A DNA stretch of 64,000 bases from Diphasiastrum complanatum (Eukaryota; Streptophyta; Lycopodiopsida; Lycopodiales; Lycopodiaceae): assembly GCA_029204225.1 (NCBI GenBank), contig CM055110.1, positions 16,359,254 to 16,423,253 of the forward strand, written 5' to 3'. The stretch's first letter is position 1. Every line of letters begins with the position of its first letter. The notes under the pieces were generated by a model. That model saw only the letters and a list, made by a program, of their open reading frames with translations, was not told the DNA's origin and searched no databases. A program made the translations under genes and the position numbers. Shown here piece by piece: positions 10,806 to 23,911 of this stretch.

Positions 10806-12975
10806 GAAAATAAACTAAGACCTTTTGATAACTAGTTTCATATTTATTCAAATATTGTCTTGAATAAAAAATCAAGATGATAGATGATCTATAGTTGGAA
10901 GAATACCTCTTGATCGAGTATCATCATGAAGGAACATCCTTGGAGAAGAGGAATCATCCATGATACAATATCGGTCGCCCATTTAACTCTTGAGTAAACC
11001 TTGCATTGTTTTCCTGGTTATAAAAGAATAGAAAATTATAAGCATTTCAATGACTTCCCATAAGATAAAGTCAAACAAGCCTCATACTTAAATCAAAAAT
11101 ATATTTTTATCCAAAACTTTAAAGCATGAACACAAAAAGAAATTCTATCTCAAAAGCATAAATAAGCATGTTCAGGCTCTATATTAGGCTTAGCACTGAT
11201 GTGCCCTAATACCTTTGTAATCATCCTCGTCATTCATGGTATCAATATGTTATGTCCGTGTAAGTATCCAACCTGTGTAATTAGATTTTGTTTGATATAC
11301 ATCTGGAAAACATGGATATGCTCGAGTAATGACATCATTGCATGATATGTTGATATATGCAACATTCACAAGAGTTAGAATGGCGTGGATTTGTCCTAAC
11401 ATCTACACATATATATGTCTAGACGAAACCTTTTAGCTATGCTATATATATACTGATGGTAGCTTTACATATATTTTTACTTTCTATATAAAAACGATAT
11501 AGTCCAATAACCCATATACTGATTAGCATGGCATGAGCTCTTATATGGTGATATTAGGGTTTGGCCTTTCACTTTAAAAATTGCATACTACTGACATCAT
11601 TCCACTCGCCCACTCCTGCTACTGTGCAACTGTTTTGACAATGACAACAGCCACAATCTATTTTCAGACAACACAACGACTCCATGCCATTCTTGTACAA
11701 ATGAAAATTAAGATAGAGAGAATTATCTTGTAAGACAGAGATTGTGGATGCTTTCACACACTGATTCTTGTTTTCAGACTGAGAGTCAAAATAAGCTCAT
11801 AGCTATTACAGAATTAAGATATTTTGAGCACACAGAGTCACCCGCAATTGTCTTATGCTTCAGCATCAATTGACTTGTATCTTTATACACTTTTTGAATT
11901 GAATCATCGTGTAGTTGCGTTCAAATTGTCATCAGTACATACAATGCTTTCTTAATCATTCTATTTGATTTTTCTTACTATTTTGTCTAAAGTTGTCTTT
12001 CCTCTCGCTTTCACAACTTAATTGAATTTGTGTTTGCCTACGAAATCGATACCATTGATTCTAACGACTTCAAAGTTAGGATCAAGTAGAATCAGTCGAG
12101 TCATTCGACTCACCATCTTGATTCGATTCGATATGCGTAGTCATGCATCGAGGAATCGTCCGACACTCCATCATCCCAGCGTCGAGATTCCTAGCACCTT
12201 CACTACTAGCTTTGTTCATTTGAACTCACTCCTTAGCCGAGGAAATATTTCCAAGCTATGATGACGACTCAATAAATGTTGATGTCGTATACCACTAGCA
12301 TCACCAATGCCCACTAGGTACTCAGGAGTCATGGAAGGTACGACTCTTGAGATTTCACTTTCTAGCATATAACAATGCACAATAGATACCAGTCCCAATG
12401 ACTAGAATGGATAGCATTGGAGGCCTTGGTTCTTAGGAGGCACTTTGTGCACTTCTTCTAGAGATCATTGATGCACATGGACAAGTCACAATCATATCAA
12501 TAGCACCATCAAAGATCCTCTTCCTAGTGGTTCCACTAGGTGTCCAAGCTATTATGTACCCAATCCAAGTACAAGGCAATATAGTATAGATTAGAGAAGA
12601 TTATTGTTCTACTAGTCATGAAGTGTTATGAGTTTGGTGAATGATTCTTGGCAATGGGCATTATCAGCCCAAGGGATGGGTGGGCAAGGCCAACTCAAGC
12701 AACACCAACATACCAAATCATCACGTGTGGGAACCATATGTGCTCTTTCTTTCATGTGCTCTTCATATTCAACATGGGACTATTTAGTTCCATGGACTGT
12801 GGACAATGTTCTCTCTCGATCTCTCTTTCTTTCTCACTCTCCTCAAAGATCCATAACAAACTTTATCAAATTTAGGTAGAAACTCCAACTATAGATATGT
12901 TTGTGTATGATGAACATTGCATTCAAACTTAGTAATGAATCACGACTTATAGATTTCTTAACCATGCCAAAAGCT
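10806..12975. other. No supported gene
   Basis: AT-rich sequence containing no recognisable domain. The part just below 12976 is expected to hold the 3' untranslated region of the carbonic anhydrase gene. Confidence 0.4.
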
Positions 12976-14796
12976 TCAAGAAATATTGTAGAATATGCAT
13001 ACAACAATCAAATCAAGTAGGATAAACTCAAAGCTGCAGGACGGTTTATGATACATTTCATCTCTTTTATTGAGGGGCAGGTTTGCTGCTGTATATATTT
13101 TCTGGAAATAATCGAAAATTGCCTTTATAATCATATCCATGCCTGAACTGTCAGTGACATTCAAAGAATAGTTTGAGGTACGTACCGTAAATGCAATCTG
13201 ATATCTGCTAAGTTGCTCCGGAGAGATTGTTCGTGGCTGTTGATTGAAAATATCAGATGCGTAAAATGCTCATCATAATAGCGTCAACTTTAGAGAAGTA
13301 GCTAGTACAGTACTGACTTCCTACCTTGAAAGTAAGTGTAGCAAAAGATTTTAAAGGATGACATGAAATTCACGATAAAGGAATCTAGGCAATCGTACTG
13401 AGCTCAACATACTGCTTATGTGCTGCAAAACAAGTAATGACTGGAAGCTTACTTCCTTCAAAACAGTCCACACTACCCCTTCAGTGCAAGGGGGAGTTGT
13501 AAGCGAGCCTGAATATCTGTAATAGGCTTTTCCAGAAATCTTCAAGTCTGTCATATTAAGTGAAGAGCCGAGCGTTCCACCCTTCTCTTTAAGAGAGGAT
13601 ATCATATCCAAAACCTTTATTTGCAGGATAGGAAGCAATTTTTGGACGAGATATGAGACCAATAAAAGTGATCGAGTACGATATCAGAAGAAGCGATTTA
13701 GCATATTGATCATAAAAAGTAATGGTGGCACCTGTTCAAAGATGTGATCTCTTTTACCGTAAGTGTAGGGTAGTGATATAACTGCAATTCGACTACCATC
13801 AGATGTCCTATGCACCAGATGAATCTCCAGTGGAAATCTGAATTTATGGTCATTTCAGATCCAAGTACAGAGACTTTCAAGCATCTAGAGTTTATATTTG
13901 ATTCACAAGTCTTCTCCACACAGCTTTGCGAAGGAAAATGAGGAAAATGAGGTGTGTTTTCAGACAAATTGCCTCACCTTGTTCCATTCAAAATGTGCTC
14001 ACTTGGAATATGCGTATGATATTGATTCAGTATGTATTCAGTGGAGTTGACCATGATGCCACCGGCGTCAGGCCCAAAGTTTAGCTGTCAATCAAGGATT
14101 AAGGAGTGAGTCCACATTTCAAGTTTACCAACAAGGCTCATATAATACCCAAAAAAATTTGCGTACTATCTCTAAACGATCTACTTAAATTCGATAAAAG
14201 AAAGCATAACTCCATAACTAGCTCGCAACAGCTACAGACAACAAACACCAGAGAAGCAAGCAGCTATTTTACCGCCACATTGAAGGGCCCAAGACTAGCA
14301 AGAAATGGCTGATTACGAGAATAGTTTGTTCGCAACCTCCCTAGGCTATCATCGTTTATAGCTTCAAGCGATGATATGTTGATTGGTGACTGATTCATGC
14401 CTACTTTGCACAATCTCCAAGTTTCGTTAAGATCCCCCCAGTGGCTAGGTCCGTTAGGACCATTGGAGTAATTAAACAGTTGAAGTCCTGATGATGGCAA
14501 CACAAGGGGGGCTGAGATGAAAGCTGCCTCACAAGATCTAACGAAATACTAAGCTACTTCACGAGAAAGAATTGATATGTAGTTTAAAGACCAGAGAGAG
14601 AACAGGATATAAACTATATGTAATCTAATTAGAATGTACAGATTTATCAATCAATGTTCAAACATATTAGACAGTTACAGTCTTAGAATCGACGCTTACC
14701 AGAATCTTTACAGCTTGTAGAGTACTGAAGATAGATCATGAAAAACAAACCCAATGTCAATGCAAGGAAGCTGGAATGGAACCCGAAACGTTCCAT
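12976..14796 (-). CDS. Alpha-type carbonic anhydrase, seven exons, secretory
   Basis: Zinc enzyme catalysing reversible CO2 hydration. By eye the exons are 14700-14796, 14273-14511, 13978-14084, 13732-13837, 13453-13614, 13182-13236 and 12976-13088. All have GT/AG borders and join in phase to 292 codons plus TGA. Residues 1-29 form a signal peptide with a hydrophobic core (LALTLGLFFMIYL). Family motifs include SHWGDL (55-60), NQSPINI (72-78), QYHTHIPSEH (133-142), LEIHLVHR (151-158) and RYSGSLTTPPCTEGVVW (216-232). The zinc ligands are His135, His137 and His154. Cys67 and Cys226 match the conserved disulfide. Sequons at Asn46, 77, 95, 125, 145 and 203 suit secretion. Oddities are Pro108 at the usual proton-shuttle His position and a hydrophobic C-terminus (about 276-290) that may be a membrane or GPI-type anchor. 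The sixth donor is uncertain: a GT four bases earlier (exon end 13186) gives a different C-terminus. The chosen one keeps an LPLNKR end resembling the family. No premature stop is seen, so it is probably functional. Confidence 0.88.
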
Positions 14797-15599
14797 GCTG
14801 ATTTGAACTAAGCAGTCTCAGGCTGTGAGACAAAAAAAGCTACGTACATAAAAATACTCCAAAAGGCTATAACATTTGCTCGTTTCCACATGATAGTGTA
14901 CATTGTAGGTGATCAATTGCATAGTTATGTATTATAAAAGGAGCTGGGCAAAAGATTCTGCCCACTAAGCCCAGTAAGGAATCACATGCAGCTCTGTGGT
15001 TACCGGCCAAGCTTGTGAGGATAGTTGGGTAATGGATAGTTGAGCTTTTATGTGCGTAATGGATAGTTGGACTTTTATGACACTACCACCATAAAACAAA
15101 TATTCATTTGAAAAACACACTCAAGCTTTGAAAAACTAAAACCTTAGGTCCTAGGAGTGCTACCCAGTCTGCTTTTTTAACAGTTAAAAAAGAGAGCAGA
15201 AAAGGCCCCAATCATCTATTCCATGTATGGTTAGTTGCAAGAACTTCACCCGAGGAGCAAGGAGATATATGACATGAACAATATGCCCAACTACATTACC
15301 GACATAGTTATGTATGGGGGAATGGAATTTTTACGACCTTTCCATTGGGTAATCATGTCATAAAAGATGGTAAGGCTGTTAAGTTGAGCCGTTATTATGA
15401 TAGGATGACTCAATGAAAAGGTCATTGGAAAATTCAGTCACTTATGTGAAAGATGAGTGTTGCAACCCAAGAATGACAAGTTAGTCTTTATTTCTTTTTA
15501 CATGGGGACCACCTATGATTCTCTCCACCTTTTTCTCTAAAAGAGTGTTGACCACATGAGTTGTCTATGTCCCCTGTCTACCCAAGTGTGAGGATCCTC

Positions 15600-15647
<48 letters not shown>

Positions 15648-16280
15648 GGACACCATCTATGGCACTCAATTATTCTCTCTTTAGACATGTGGGGACACAT
15701 GTCTCTTTCTCTCCTCTCTCTTCCCAAGTGTGAAAGCAATCCATTCTATGTTTCTATCTCCAAGTGAGGACCACCTCTTTTTATGGCATGCTTTATGATT
15801 CATTAAAGTCTATTAACCTTTTTATGGGAGCCCTTCAACACTTTTATGACCTCAAGCCACAAAGGCTATTTTCCACAATTCAATGCACTGAAAAATAAAA
15901 GGGCACAACTTCAAAGAAATCCTCTACATATATAGTAGTTGCAAAAATGCTTCATGTTACGAGCACGCTTGGCATTTGCAAGCTGCAATGCACGTCAAAG
16001 GCTACTGTGCCTTTCAAATAAAGGCAAAAAATTAAAAAATAAGTCATCTAAATGGAAAACTTAAAAATTGCCATTCCATTGTAAATGCTAGTTTGAAGTT
16101 TTAAAAATTTTCTATTATAAAATATAACAAAATTATATGTATTAGTGGTTGAAAGGTTCATACATTTTTTTATATTTGAAAGGTACCCTTGAAATATGCA
16201 TGTCATGCGAAAGGGAAAAAGAAAAAAATTTCATCACCTAAAAGGTAATGAATGGTGCATGTCAAATTCCAAGCCTAGTT
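14797..16280. other. Upstream of carbonic anhydrase; no further gene seen
   Basis: This would contain the promoter of the minus-strand carbonic anhydrase. No convincing TATA box was identified. It includes the (TC)n tract at 15603-15643 and a diverged copy (about 15265-15310) of the repeat at 16281-16403. Confidence 0.35.
15603..15643. repeat. (TC)n microsatellite
   Basis: About 20 TC units inside C/T-rich sequence. Confidence 0.95.
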
Positions 16281-16403
16281 ACAAGATATATGAGATGAGA
16301 CATATGTTGACCCACATTACCGACAACGTGAGTCGGCATATGTCTCATCTCATACATCCCATAACAAATGTAGTCGACATATGTCTCATCTCATTTATCT
16401 TGT
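16281..16403. repeat. Imperfect inverted repeat with 31-bp arms
   Basis: Left arm 16281-16311 and right arm 16373-16403 are reverse complements with about two mismatches (core gagatgagacatatg / catatgtctcatctc). The loop holds another direct copy of the right-arm core at about 16336-16356, and a weaker copy follows at about 16436. A foldback or MITE-like origin is possible. Confidence 0.75.
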
Positions 16404-17154
16404 AATGTGGGGACGACAATGTGGGTAGGCAGACGCGTCCCATCTCATATATCGCATAGCATGGAGCATTTTTGTAGCTATTATACACATGACTATACAA
16501 ATGATTTGGCAAGTACCATACATATAATAGCCTCAAGCCCAAGCCAATGCTCTAGAAACCTCATTTGAGTTATCCTAAAAAAAAACTGCATTTTATAGAA
16601 CTTCTCAGTTTTCTCATAAAGGTATATATGCTTGTATAGAAACTATTAGACATTTTATGATACCAGTTTTTGAGAAAACTTGCAGGTTCCATTCCTATAC
16701 TTTGCCGACACTGGCCCAAGCCATCTCAGCTTTGAAGGGAACGGTGATTTTGAAGTTCAACTCTCACAAAGTTTATCCTATTACAAAGTAACGTTGCTTT
16801 TGTAAATTAAAAGGCGTGATTATTTGGAAGGACTCAATTGGATCTTAAATTGAAAGGCATGATTTCATCGAAGGATGCAATTGCATTATAGAGTGAAATA
16901 CATGATTGGATGTAATAACTCCTATTCAAAGTGAAGATTGAATGCTAAAATATAATCTCCTTCTAGCTTCAACCTTTAATTTTGTTGAATCCAATTAACA
17001 TTTTAGGTGCCATGTAGTTCTTCAATGATTCAATGAACATTTTAATGGCAGATGGTTCATCATGAGTTTGAATGCATCATAGCATCATGATCTAGCATTT
17101 ACAAATTGTAGTCATGACCACATGGTCAAGAGACATTGGCTGAGAGGCATATAC

Positions 17155-17490
17155 TTATGTCCTTTGGTGTTTTGGAAAAATTGAATTTAATACATAAAGC
17201 AAGTGTTGGAGACTTCGATAAAAGTCAATGCCTTTACAATTTTTCATTCCAAATCTATCTAGGATGGATAAAGCATATTTAGGTTGACAAATGAAGTTAA
17301 AATCCATGCCTCTAGTAACTTCTATTCCTAGAATGAAGTGTAATAGGCAGAGATCAACCATTCTAAACTATTTTGCCAAAGAAACTTTTACATCTCTTAT
17401 GCCATCAAGATCATTTTCGCTAAGAATAATGTCATCTACATACAAAAAAAGTACAATGATCTTAACATCATTAAATAACTCAAATTGACT
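17155..17490 (-). pseudogene. Ty1/copia reverse transcriptase fragment
   Basis: The minus strand encodes the catalytic block LYVDDIILSEND (about 17430) followed by the family's next conserved block LLHFILGIEVTRG and FICQPKYALSILDRFGMKNCKG. There is no flanking pol or LTR. Only about 110 codons remain, so this is a truncated, inactive piece. Confidence 0.85.
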
Positions 17491-18797
17491 ATAAATCCCT
17501 CATGCATGTTAGAATCACACTGGGAATCAACATGCAATCAATCCATGCAATCACAGTACCACAAGTTAAAAGACTAGCATGCAATCAGAACAATTACTAA
17601 TTTTGCAAATTTTGCTCACAAAACAACCAAAATTACAAACGGCCATAACTTTGGCTACAGTACACCAACTTAAGCGCTGTAAAGCATAGTACTGAGGGAG
17701 ATCAAGTGACCAAGATGCTTGCCACATCATCTTGCCACCTAGGCTTCACGTGTGTGAGAACAAAGCATCAAAAAATCTGCAGTAGGGTGCATGTCTACAA
17801 GGCCTCTTGTTGTAAAAATGTGCAAACACCCATCCTAGCCCAAAAGTGATGTTGCCAACAGTGTTAAATGGTCCATTAGACTTCCGCGAAGCATTCATAT
17901 TGATCCTAGGAAGCAGTATAGGTTGAGAACGAAGATTTCTTGGTTTGTATAAGTCAAAATAGCTTCAAACTTGAGTGAGATGGTGCATAAGACACCGGCT
18001 ATCAATTTATAGGTATGATAGCTTGCTGGGAAGGTAAAAAGGAATGCTTATAATGTTGTAAGAAAATCTAGAATGATCTTCTTATGGATTTAGAGATATC
18101 CATCCACCAAAAATGGTCATCTTTTGCACTTTTTTCACTTCCTACAAGCTCAGTTGCTAGAATTCTTGGCTCTAACTTCAGGGACAGCTTCAGAAGACTT
18201 TAATTCACCTCTTTACAAGCTCTACATGGTGTTTTACAGCCACCTACTATCCAACTTCATGAAAAAATAAAGCAAAAATCATGATTTTTAGCTCTTTTCC
18301 GGTTTTTTCTTCACTATAAAGTGGAAATTCATGACATGCGACTCTTTCTCTAGCACATGCAAACCAATTTTCAGAATTATATCCATCTATGTGATCTAAT
18401 CTTGTTGAATTTGTGTTCTTACTATCAATTTTGAGTCAAAAAAACATGAAAAAACAAGCAATTTTGACCAAAACATAGCCTAAAATCATAAATCATGAAA
18501 AGAACCAGCATGCATCATTAATTTCATCATTAATGATCCCTAAAATGAAAGTACACTTGCTGGAAAATTCAGATCTACACAAGATTTGATCTACACAAGC
18601 AAAAGCTCTAGGACAATACTCCATAAAACCTCAAAAAAATTTGAGAGTAATGGATCTTAGCAACATGCAAATGGAAACCGGGATAGCACACCCACTTGCT
18701 ATCTTGCTATCCAATTGGAAGAGAATTCCATTTGACCCAATCCAAAATTTTGACAAAAAATAGCACTTCTCCAAGTTCTCCAATCTTCGTAAGCCTT
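17491..18797. other. No supported gene
   Basis: Follows the primer-binding site on the minus strand and could be the untranslated leader of an LTR element, but no gag was recognised. Confidence 0.3.
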
Positions 18798-18809
18798 GCT
18801 CTGATACCA
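18798..18809 (-). other. Primer-binding site (initiator-Met tRNA)
   Basis: The minus strand reads TGGTATCAGAGC, an exact match to the common plant LTR-element site. It directly follows the LTR-like block at 18811-19557. Confidence 0.8.
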
Positions 18810-18810
18810 C

Positions 18811-19557
18811 TATAAGGTAAAGCTCCCCAAGATCCTGCTTACAATACAAACACAATGGAAAACACACTATGGAGAAACTATCCCCAACCAATCAACTCTA
18901 GAAGCTTCACCCCCAAGCCAAGGAATAGAAAGCATGAAAGTAGAGTGAGAGCCTGGCAATGAATCAACCCCAAATGTGAGTAGTAGGGCAAGTTTGGCCT
19001 CCTTATATAGAGCTTAGAACCACCTGTGCACATAGACATGCAAGTTCCTAACTCCCCTACACATAGATTCATCTAGAATAGAGTCTCTATGTATGGATCC
19101 TCTATTCATAGAATTGCTATTGATAACTCTACACAGCTGATCTAAAGCTAAGCTATGAAAGCATCACATAAGCAAAACTTAAGCTATGAAAGCAGCACAT
19201 AAGCAAGACTTACTCCTAGAAAGTAGGAAAGAGAAAGATTAAGGAGACTAAAGAGAGAGATCAATATCATCAGCTGAATAACAAATGACACAGTTTTCCT
19301 ACTTATAGCCAAGAGGAAGCCCTAAAAGGAAGCTTCCGGTGGCTAGGGCCCAACTGGGAGGAAAAATAGTGTGCCCTCCAAGAAGGCCCCCACTCTCCAG
19401 TAATATGTCCAAATGGCCTAATAATGAATAATAAGGCCAAAGGCCAACCATATAGTCTAAGTGTCACTAATGAATAAAAAAGGGCCCAAGGCTTGCTTAT
19501 GCATAAAGTAAAGTAAATGTAAATGGACGCGGCGAATGTAATGAGCCGAGTCCATAA
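18811..19557 (-). mobile_element. Probable gypsy LTR
   Basis: On the minus strand this block runs from just after a purine tract (ccagggagag) downstream of the chromodomain to the primer-binding site. A TATA-like ctatataagg lies at 19001-19010. Exact TG...CA ends were not clear, so both edges are approximate. Confidence 0.5.
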
Positions 19558-19606
19558 CTCTCCCTGGCACAAAAGAAAAAGACCCAACTGCCGAAAAGAA
19601 ACTGGA

Positions 19607-20047
19607 TCAAGTAGCAGCAAGCCCTGGTGCATCAACAGCTAGAGCAACATCTGATGTAGAGGAATCAACAAGTGCAGCAAGAGCACGAGCCTGATCCGCA
19701 AGTAATGGTGTATGATAAAAGACATCAAGATTCTCCCATGTGGCCTCCTCAATAGGACGGCCATCCCACTGGACCAAAAACTGAATTTGTCGGTGGCGTC
19801 GACTATGGTATAGACGAACCTGTAATATAACAGCAATTAAAAATGGAAATAACTCTGGAGCAATAGGAAATTCAGCATCACAAGGAGCGTCATCCTCAAT
19901 AGCAGCACGTAATAAACTGACATGGAATACATCACAGGCGCATGTGGAAGCAGGAAGCTATAAGCGATATGTAACTGGACTAAGAACCTCCAAAATGCGA
20001 TAAGGCCCATAATAACGTGGTGCAAGCTTCTCAGTAGAAGCATGGCC
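19607..20047 (-). pseudogene. Chromovirus integrase C-terminus and chromodomain
   Basis: Continues the frame of the upstream open region through two TAG stops (about 20048-20050 and 19961-19963). The integrase end carries KLAPRYYGPYRILE and FHVSLLRA. After a frameshift comes a chromodomain with QFLVQWDGRPIEEATWE (about 19740-19800), ending at TGA 19607-19609. Chromodomains of this class can direct insertion to modified chromatin. The domain order is that of plant Ty3/gypsy chromoviruses. The stops and frameshift make it non-functional. Confidence 0.85.
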
Positions 20048-20772
20048 CTAGACAAAATGATGACGTGCAAATCGTAGGCGTAGATAAACCATATCTCCAA
20101 GCTGAAACTCAACATGGCGACGATGGCTATCAACTGAGGTCTGATAACGCTGCTGAACATGTTGTAAATGAGAACTAGCCCGGGTAATAAGCTCCCGAGC
20201 ACCAAGGTATCCAAAAAGCCCGAGAAGGTAGAACAATCCATCATAGGATACACCAAAAACGGATGGAGAATCGGATGACCCATTAGAACTGGTCGCAAGT
20301 GTAATCCCAAAGTACACACTAGGCGCACAAGTGAAGAATAGAAGAAATGCATTGGAACAAGGAACATGATCCGCAACATCAGTAGCAAGCATCGAAGCAA
20401 TATCCACGTGTAGCTGAGAATGAGTATCAAAGCACATATGAGCAACACTGAAGTATATGGCGGCAACATCCCCAAAAACTATCCAAGACAGGAGAAGGAA
20501 TTCTCTCAAGGTACGCTGATGGTCTCGGAACACCAGAACAAAGTGGCAACTCAGCATCGGAGACCAAGTGATATGGAGCAACCTAAAATGACAGGGAACC
20601 TGAAGATCACCCAGACAAACAGTAGCTGGAATGGAGGCAATAACCCAAGCCAACATGATATGCCAAGCCTGACAATGAGCAACAATCCAAGGAACAGATA
20701 GAGAGCCACATGCATAATCATAGAGATATCCGCACCATAGGCGATCAGTAATATGGAAAAACCAGCACCAAT

Positions 20773-20940
20773 CAATAGGTCCAAATGAAAACCAAGCTAT
20801 ATGTAATAACCAGGAATGCCATATATCCATAGCTAAAAATGAAACAATAGTGTAAGCAATAGGTTCAAATGAAATCCAAGCGATACGTAATAACCAGGAA
20901 TGCCAAATATCAAGAGGTAAAAAAGAATCAATCGCATGAA
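20773..20940 (-). repeat. 84-bp tandem repeat, two copies, in frame
   Basis: The marker caataggt[c/t]caaatgaaa occurs at 20773 and 20857, 84 bp apart. The copies keep the reading frame (28 codons each) of the surrounding minus-strand open frame. Confidence 0.8.
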
Positions 20941-21329
20941 CCCAAAAGTGTATACCATCGGCATGGACTGCAGCAAACCTATATGTAGAAACACCAGGAG
21001 ATGGAAGGATGTCCGTGTACTCATCTAGAAAGATCCCAGCATATAAATACCCTAGATAAGTAATAGTGACCATCTGGCAAATATCCTCGGATAGAAAATG
21101 TGTAATAGTAAGGGCCAAAGGCGCATGAATCATGTCAAGAACCGTAGAAACATCATGAGGTAGATCAAAAACCTCAAGCAGAGATCCATGGAGTAAAGCG
21201 AAAGAAGATACAACCTGATCACCAATAGCGAGGGAACCATCAAATGTGGACCCGTGAAGAACCCCATAGAAATCAGCAGGAACATCGGCCATAACTGAAT
21301 CAAGAGATGGAGATATAGAGACCAATGGA

Positions 21330-21852
<523 letters not shown>

Positions 21853-21859
21853 CTCCCCC

Positions 21860-23845
21860 TTAAGCTTACTGCTATGAATCTGAACTACAATTGAGATTTA
21901 TCATACCTACTAAAGTAGAATGTTTATCTCTAGATAATGGTTTTGCCAAAATATTATCCAACATATTGTTTGTATGACAATAACTTAGTACAACATATTT
22001 ATTCTGAACTTTCTCTCTAAGAAAATGGAACTAAACTTCTATATGCTTAGTTCTATTATGAGTTCGTGGGTTCAGAGATAGAGTTATGTAGCTCTGGTTG
22101 TCGCATTGGAGTATTGTTGGACCGATCTGTGGGAATTACAAATCTTGTAGTATCTTTCTTAGCCAAATTATCTCCTTCACTGTGCCGATGTAGGTGATAC
22201 ATATTCGGATTTTGTAGAAGACAACGAAATGCATTTTTGCTTTCTAATATTCCATGAAATGGGTCCTCCTGCAAGGAAACAAATATAACCTGATGTGGAT
22301 TTTCTGGTATCCACGTCTCCTACCAAGTTTGAATCTAAATACATGATCAATGTGAGTGCAGCTTTTGTATTACCATTGTAGTTCAAAGGATAGTGCTTTG
22401 AAGCTTGAATGTACCTCAGTACTCTTTACACAGCTTTCCAGTGCTGTAGCCCTGGATTGGACATGTGCTCACTGCATATGCTAGATCAAGTCGTGTGCTT
22501 ATCATAGAATACATTATATATCCTATGACGGACTGATAAGAATACTTGCACATTTCTTGCTGATCTGCTTGACTTCTGAGGCACATGTCTTTGGACAGCT
22601 TAGATCCTGGATCCATAGGTGTGTCTATGGGCTTGCAGTCCTCCATGTCACATCTGCAAAGCACATTGATTAAATAAGACTCTTGACTTATGGCGATCTT
22701 TCTGCTTGGGCGATCTCTGCTGATCTCCATACCAAGAAGGTAATGAACTGAGCCTAAATTAGTCATCTCAAATTCTGATGAAAGCAGATATTTGGTTTAA
22801 TGTAGTAATTGATTTGAATTGTTGATAATTAGAAAATCATCAACGTATAATGCTATTATAGCATAGCTTGACCCTTTACGTTTGAGATATACATTAGAGT
22901 CTGCAGAGCAAGTGACATTATGTTGCAACAAGAAGTAATTGATTCTTTCATACCAGGCCCTGGGGGCTTGCTTAAGACCATATAATGCCTTATGCAATTT
23001 ACACACAAAATGCTCTTTGCCTTGAAAGACGTAACCTTTTGGTTGATAAATGAATATGTCTTCTTGTATGTATCCGTGAAGGAATGCTGTCTGGACGTCC
23101 ATCTGGTGAATGTCCAGATCTTCTGTAGTAGAAGGTGCAAATAGATTGAGTTTTACCACTGGACTAAAGGTGTTAGTGTAATCTATTCCATAAACTTGCT
23201 CAAATCCTTTAACCACTAATCGAGCTTTCCATTTGGATATTGATCCATCTAGCTTAAGCTTTAACTTGAAGATCCATTTAGAGTCTATACGTTTTATAGT
23301 TGTAGGAGGATTAACAAGACTCCAGGTCTTGTTCTTCATCAAGGAATGGGACTCAGCATCCGTGGCAGCTTTCCATTCATCTGCATTGGGTAGATGACAA
23401 GGACAACTTCAACTTGTGGTTGAACAGTAGTGGGTCTGGGCCCATTGATGGAGTTGTTGGGACAAACTCCTGCATTTGAACATTCGTAGGTCAATGCCTA
23501 TCGATGGAGAATGGAACTATTGTAACAAGACTCCTGCATTGGCTGATTCTGCTTAAAATCATGGAATTTGTCTTCAAGGAAGACAACGTCGCGACCCACT
23601 AAGATCTGACCTATCTGAACATAAAGGTGTTTGAGTCATTTCGTCTTTAAGACAAGATTTGCAGGTAGTTTAAATATCTCGACTCTTGATTTCGACTCCT
23701 TCAATTCTTTGACTCTTGTTGGCTTGGTACAAGACTTCCATGTTCATGGGACATAACCTCTTGTGCCACAGAATATCTATTGATTCTAGAGTTTGATTTT
23801 CTTGTTCCGACTTGAGTTCAAAAATAGTAGAAAAAATAACATTAT

Positions 23846-23860
<15 letters not shown>
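21860..23860 (-). pseudogene. Ty1/copia pol, O family (gag-pre-integrase to RNase H)
   Basis: On the minus strand, in order: a gag-pre-integrase-like block (HKRLCPMNMEVLYQANKS, about 23770), an abrupt join to a post-integrase linker (GRDVVFLEDKFHDF, about 23560-23600), and a well-preserved reverse transcriptase at 22797-23395 with KARLVVKGFEQVYGIDY, KALYGLKQAPRAWYE and catalytic YVDDFLI. These are followed by VHYLLGMEISRDRPSRKI (about 22740) and RNase H with DVDTRKSTSGYICFLAGG (about 22310). There is a TAA at 22797-22799 and a frameshift near 22400. The integrase core is missing by deletion. The polypurine tract and O-type LTR follow, so this is a second copy of the family at 38-49 kb in the opposite orientation. 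Confidence 0.9.

Positions 23861-23909
<49 letters not shown>
23848..23909. repeat. (CT)n microsatellite
   Basis: About 31 units at the upstream edge of the copia fragment. Confidence 0.95.

Positions 23910-23911
<2 letters not shown>

Noticed and set aside
19837-20475. 212-codon hydrophobic minus-strand frame
   Set aside because: Lies in another frame across the gypsy integrase end and chromodomain; the hydrophobic look comes from reading that coding sequence out of frame.
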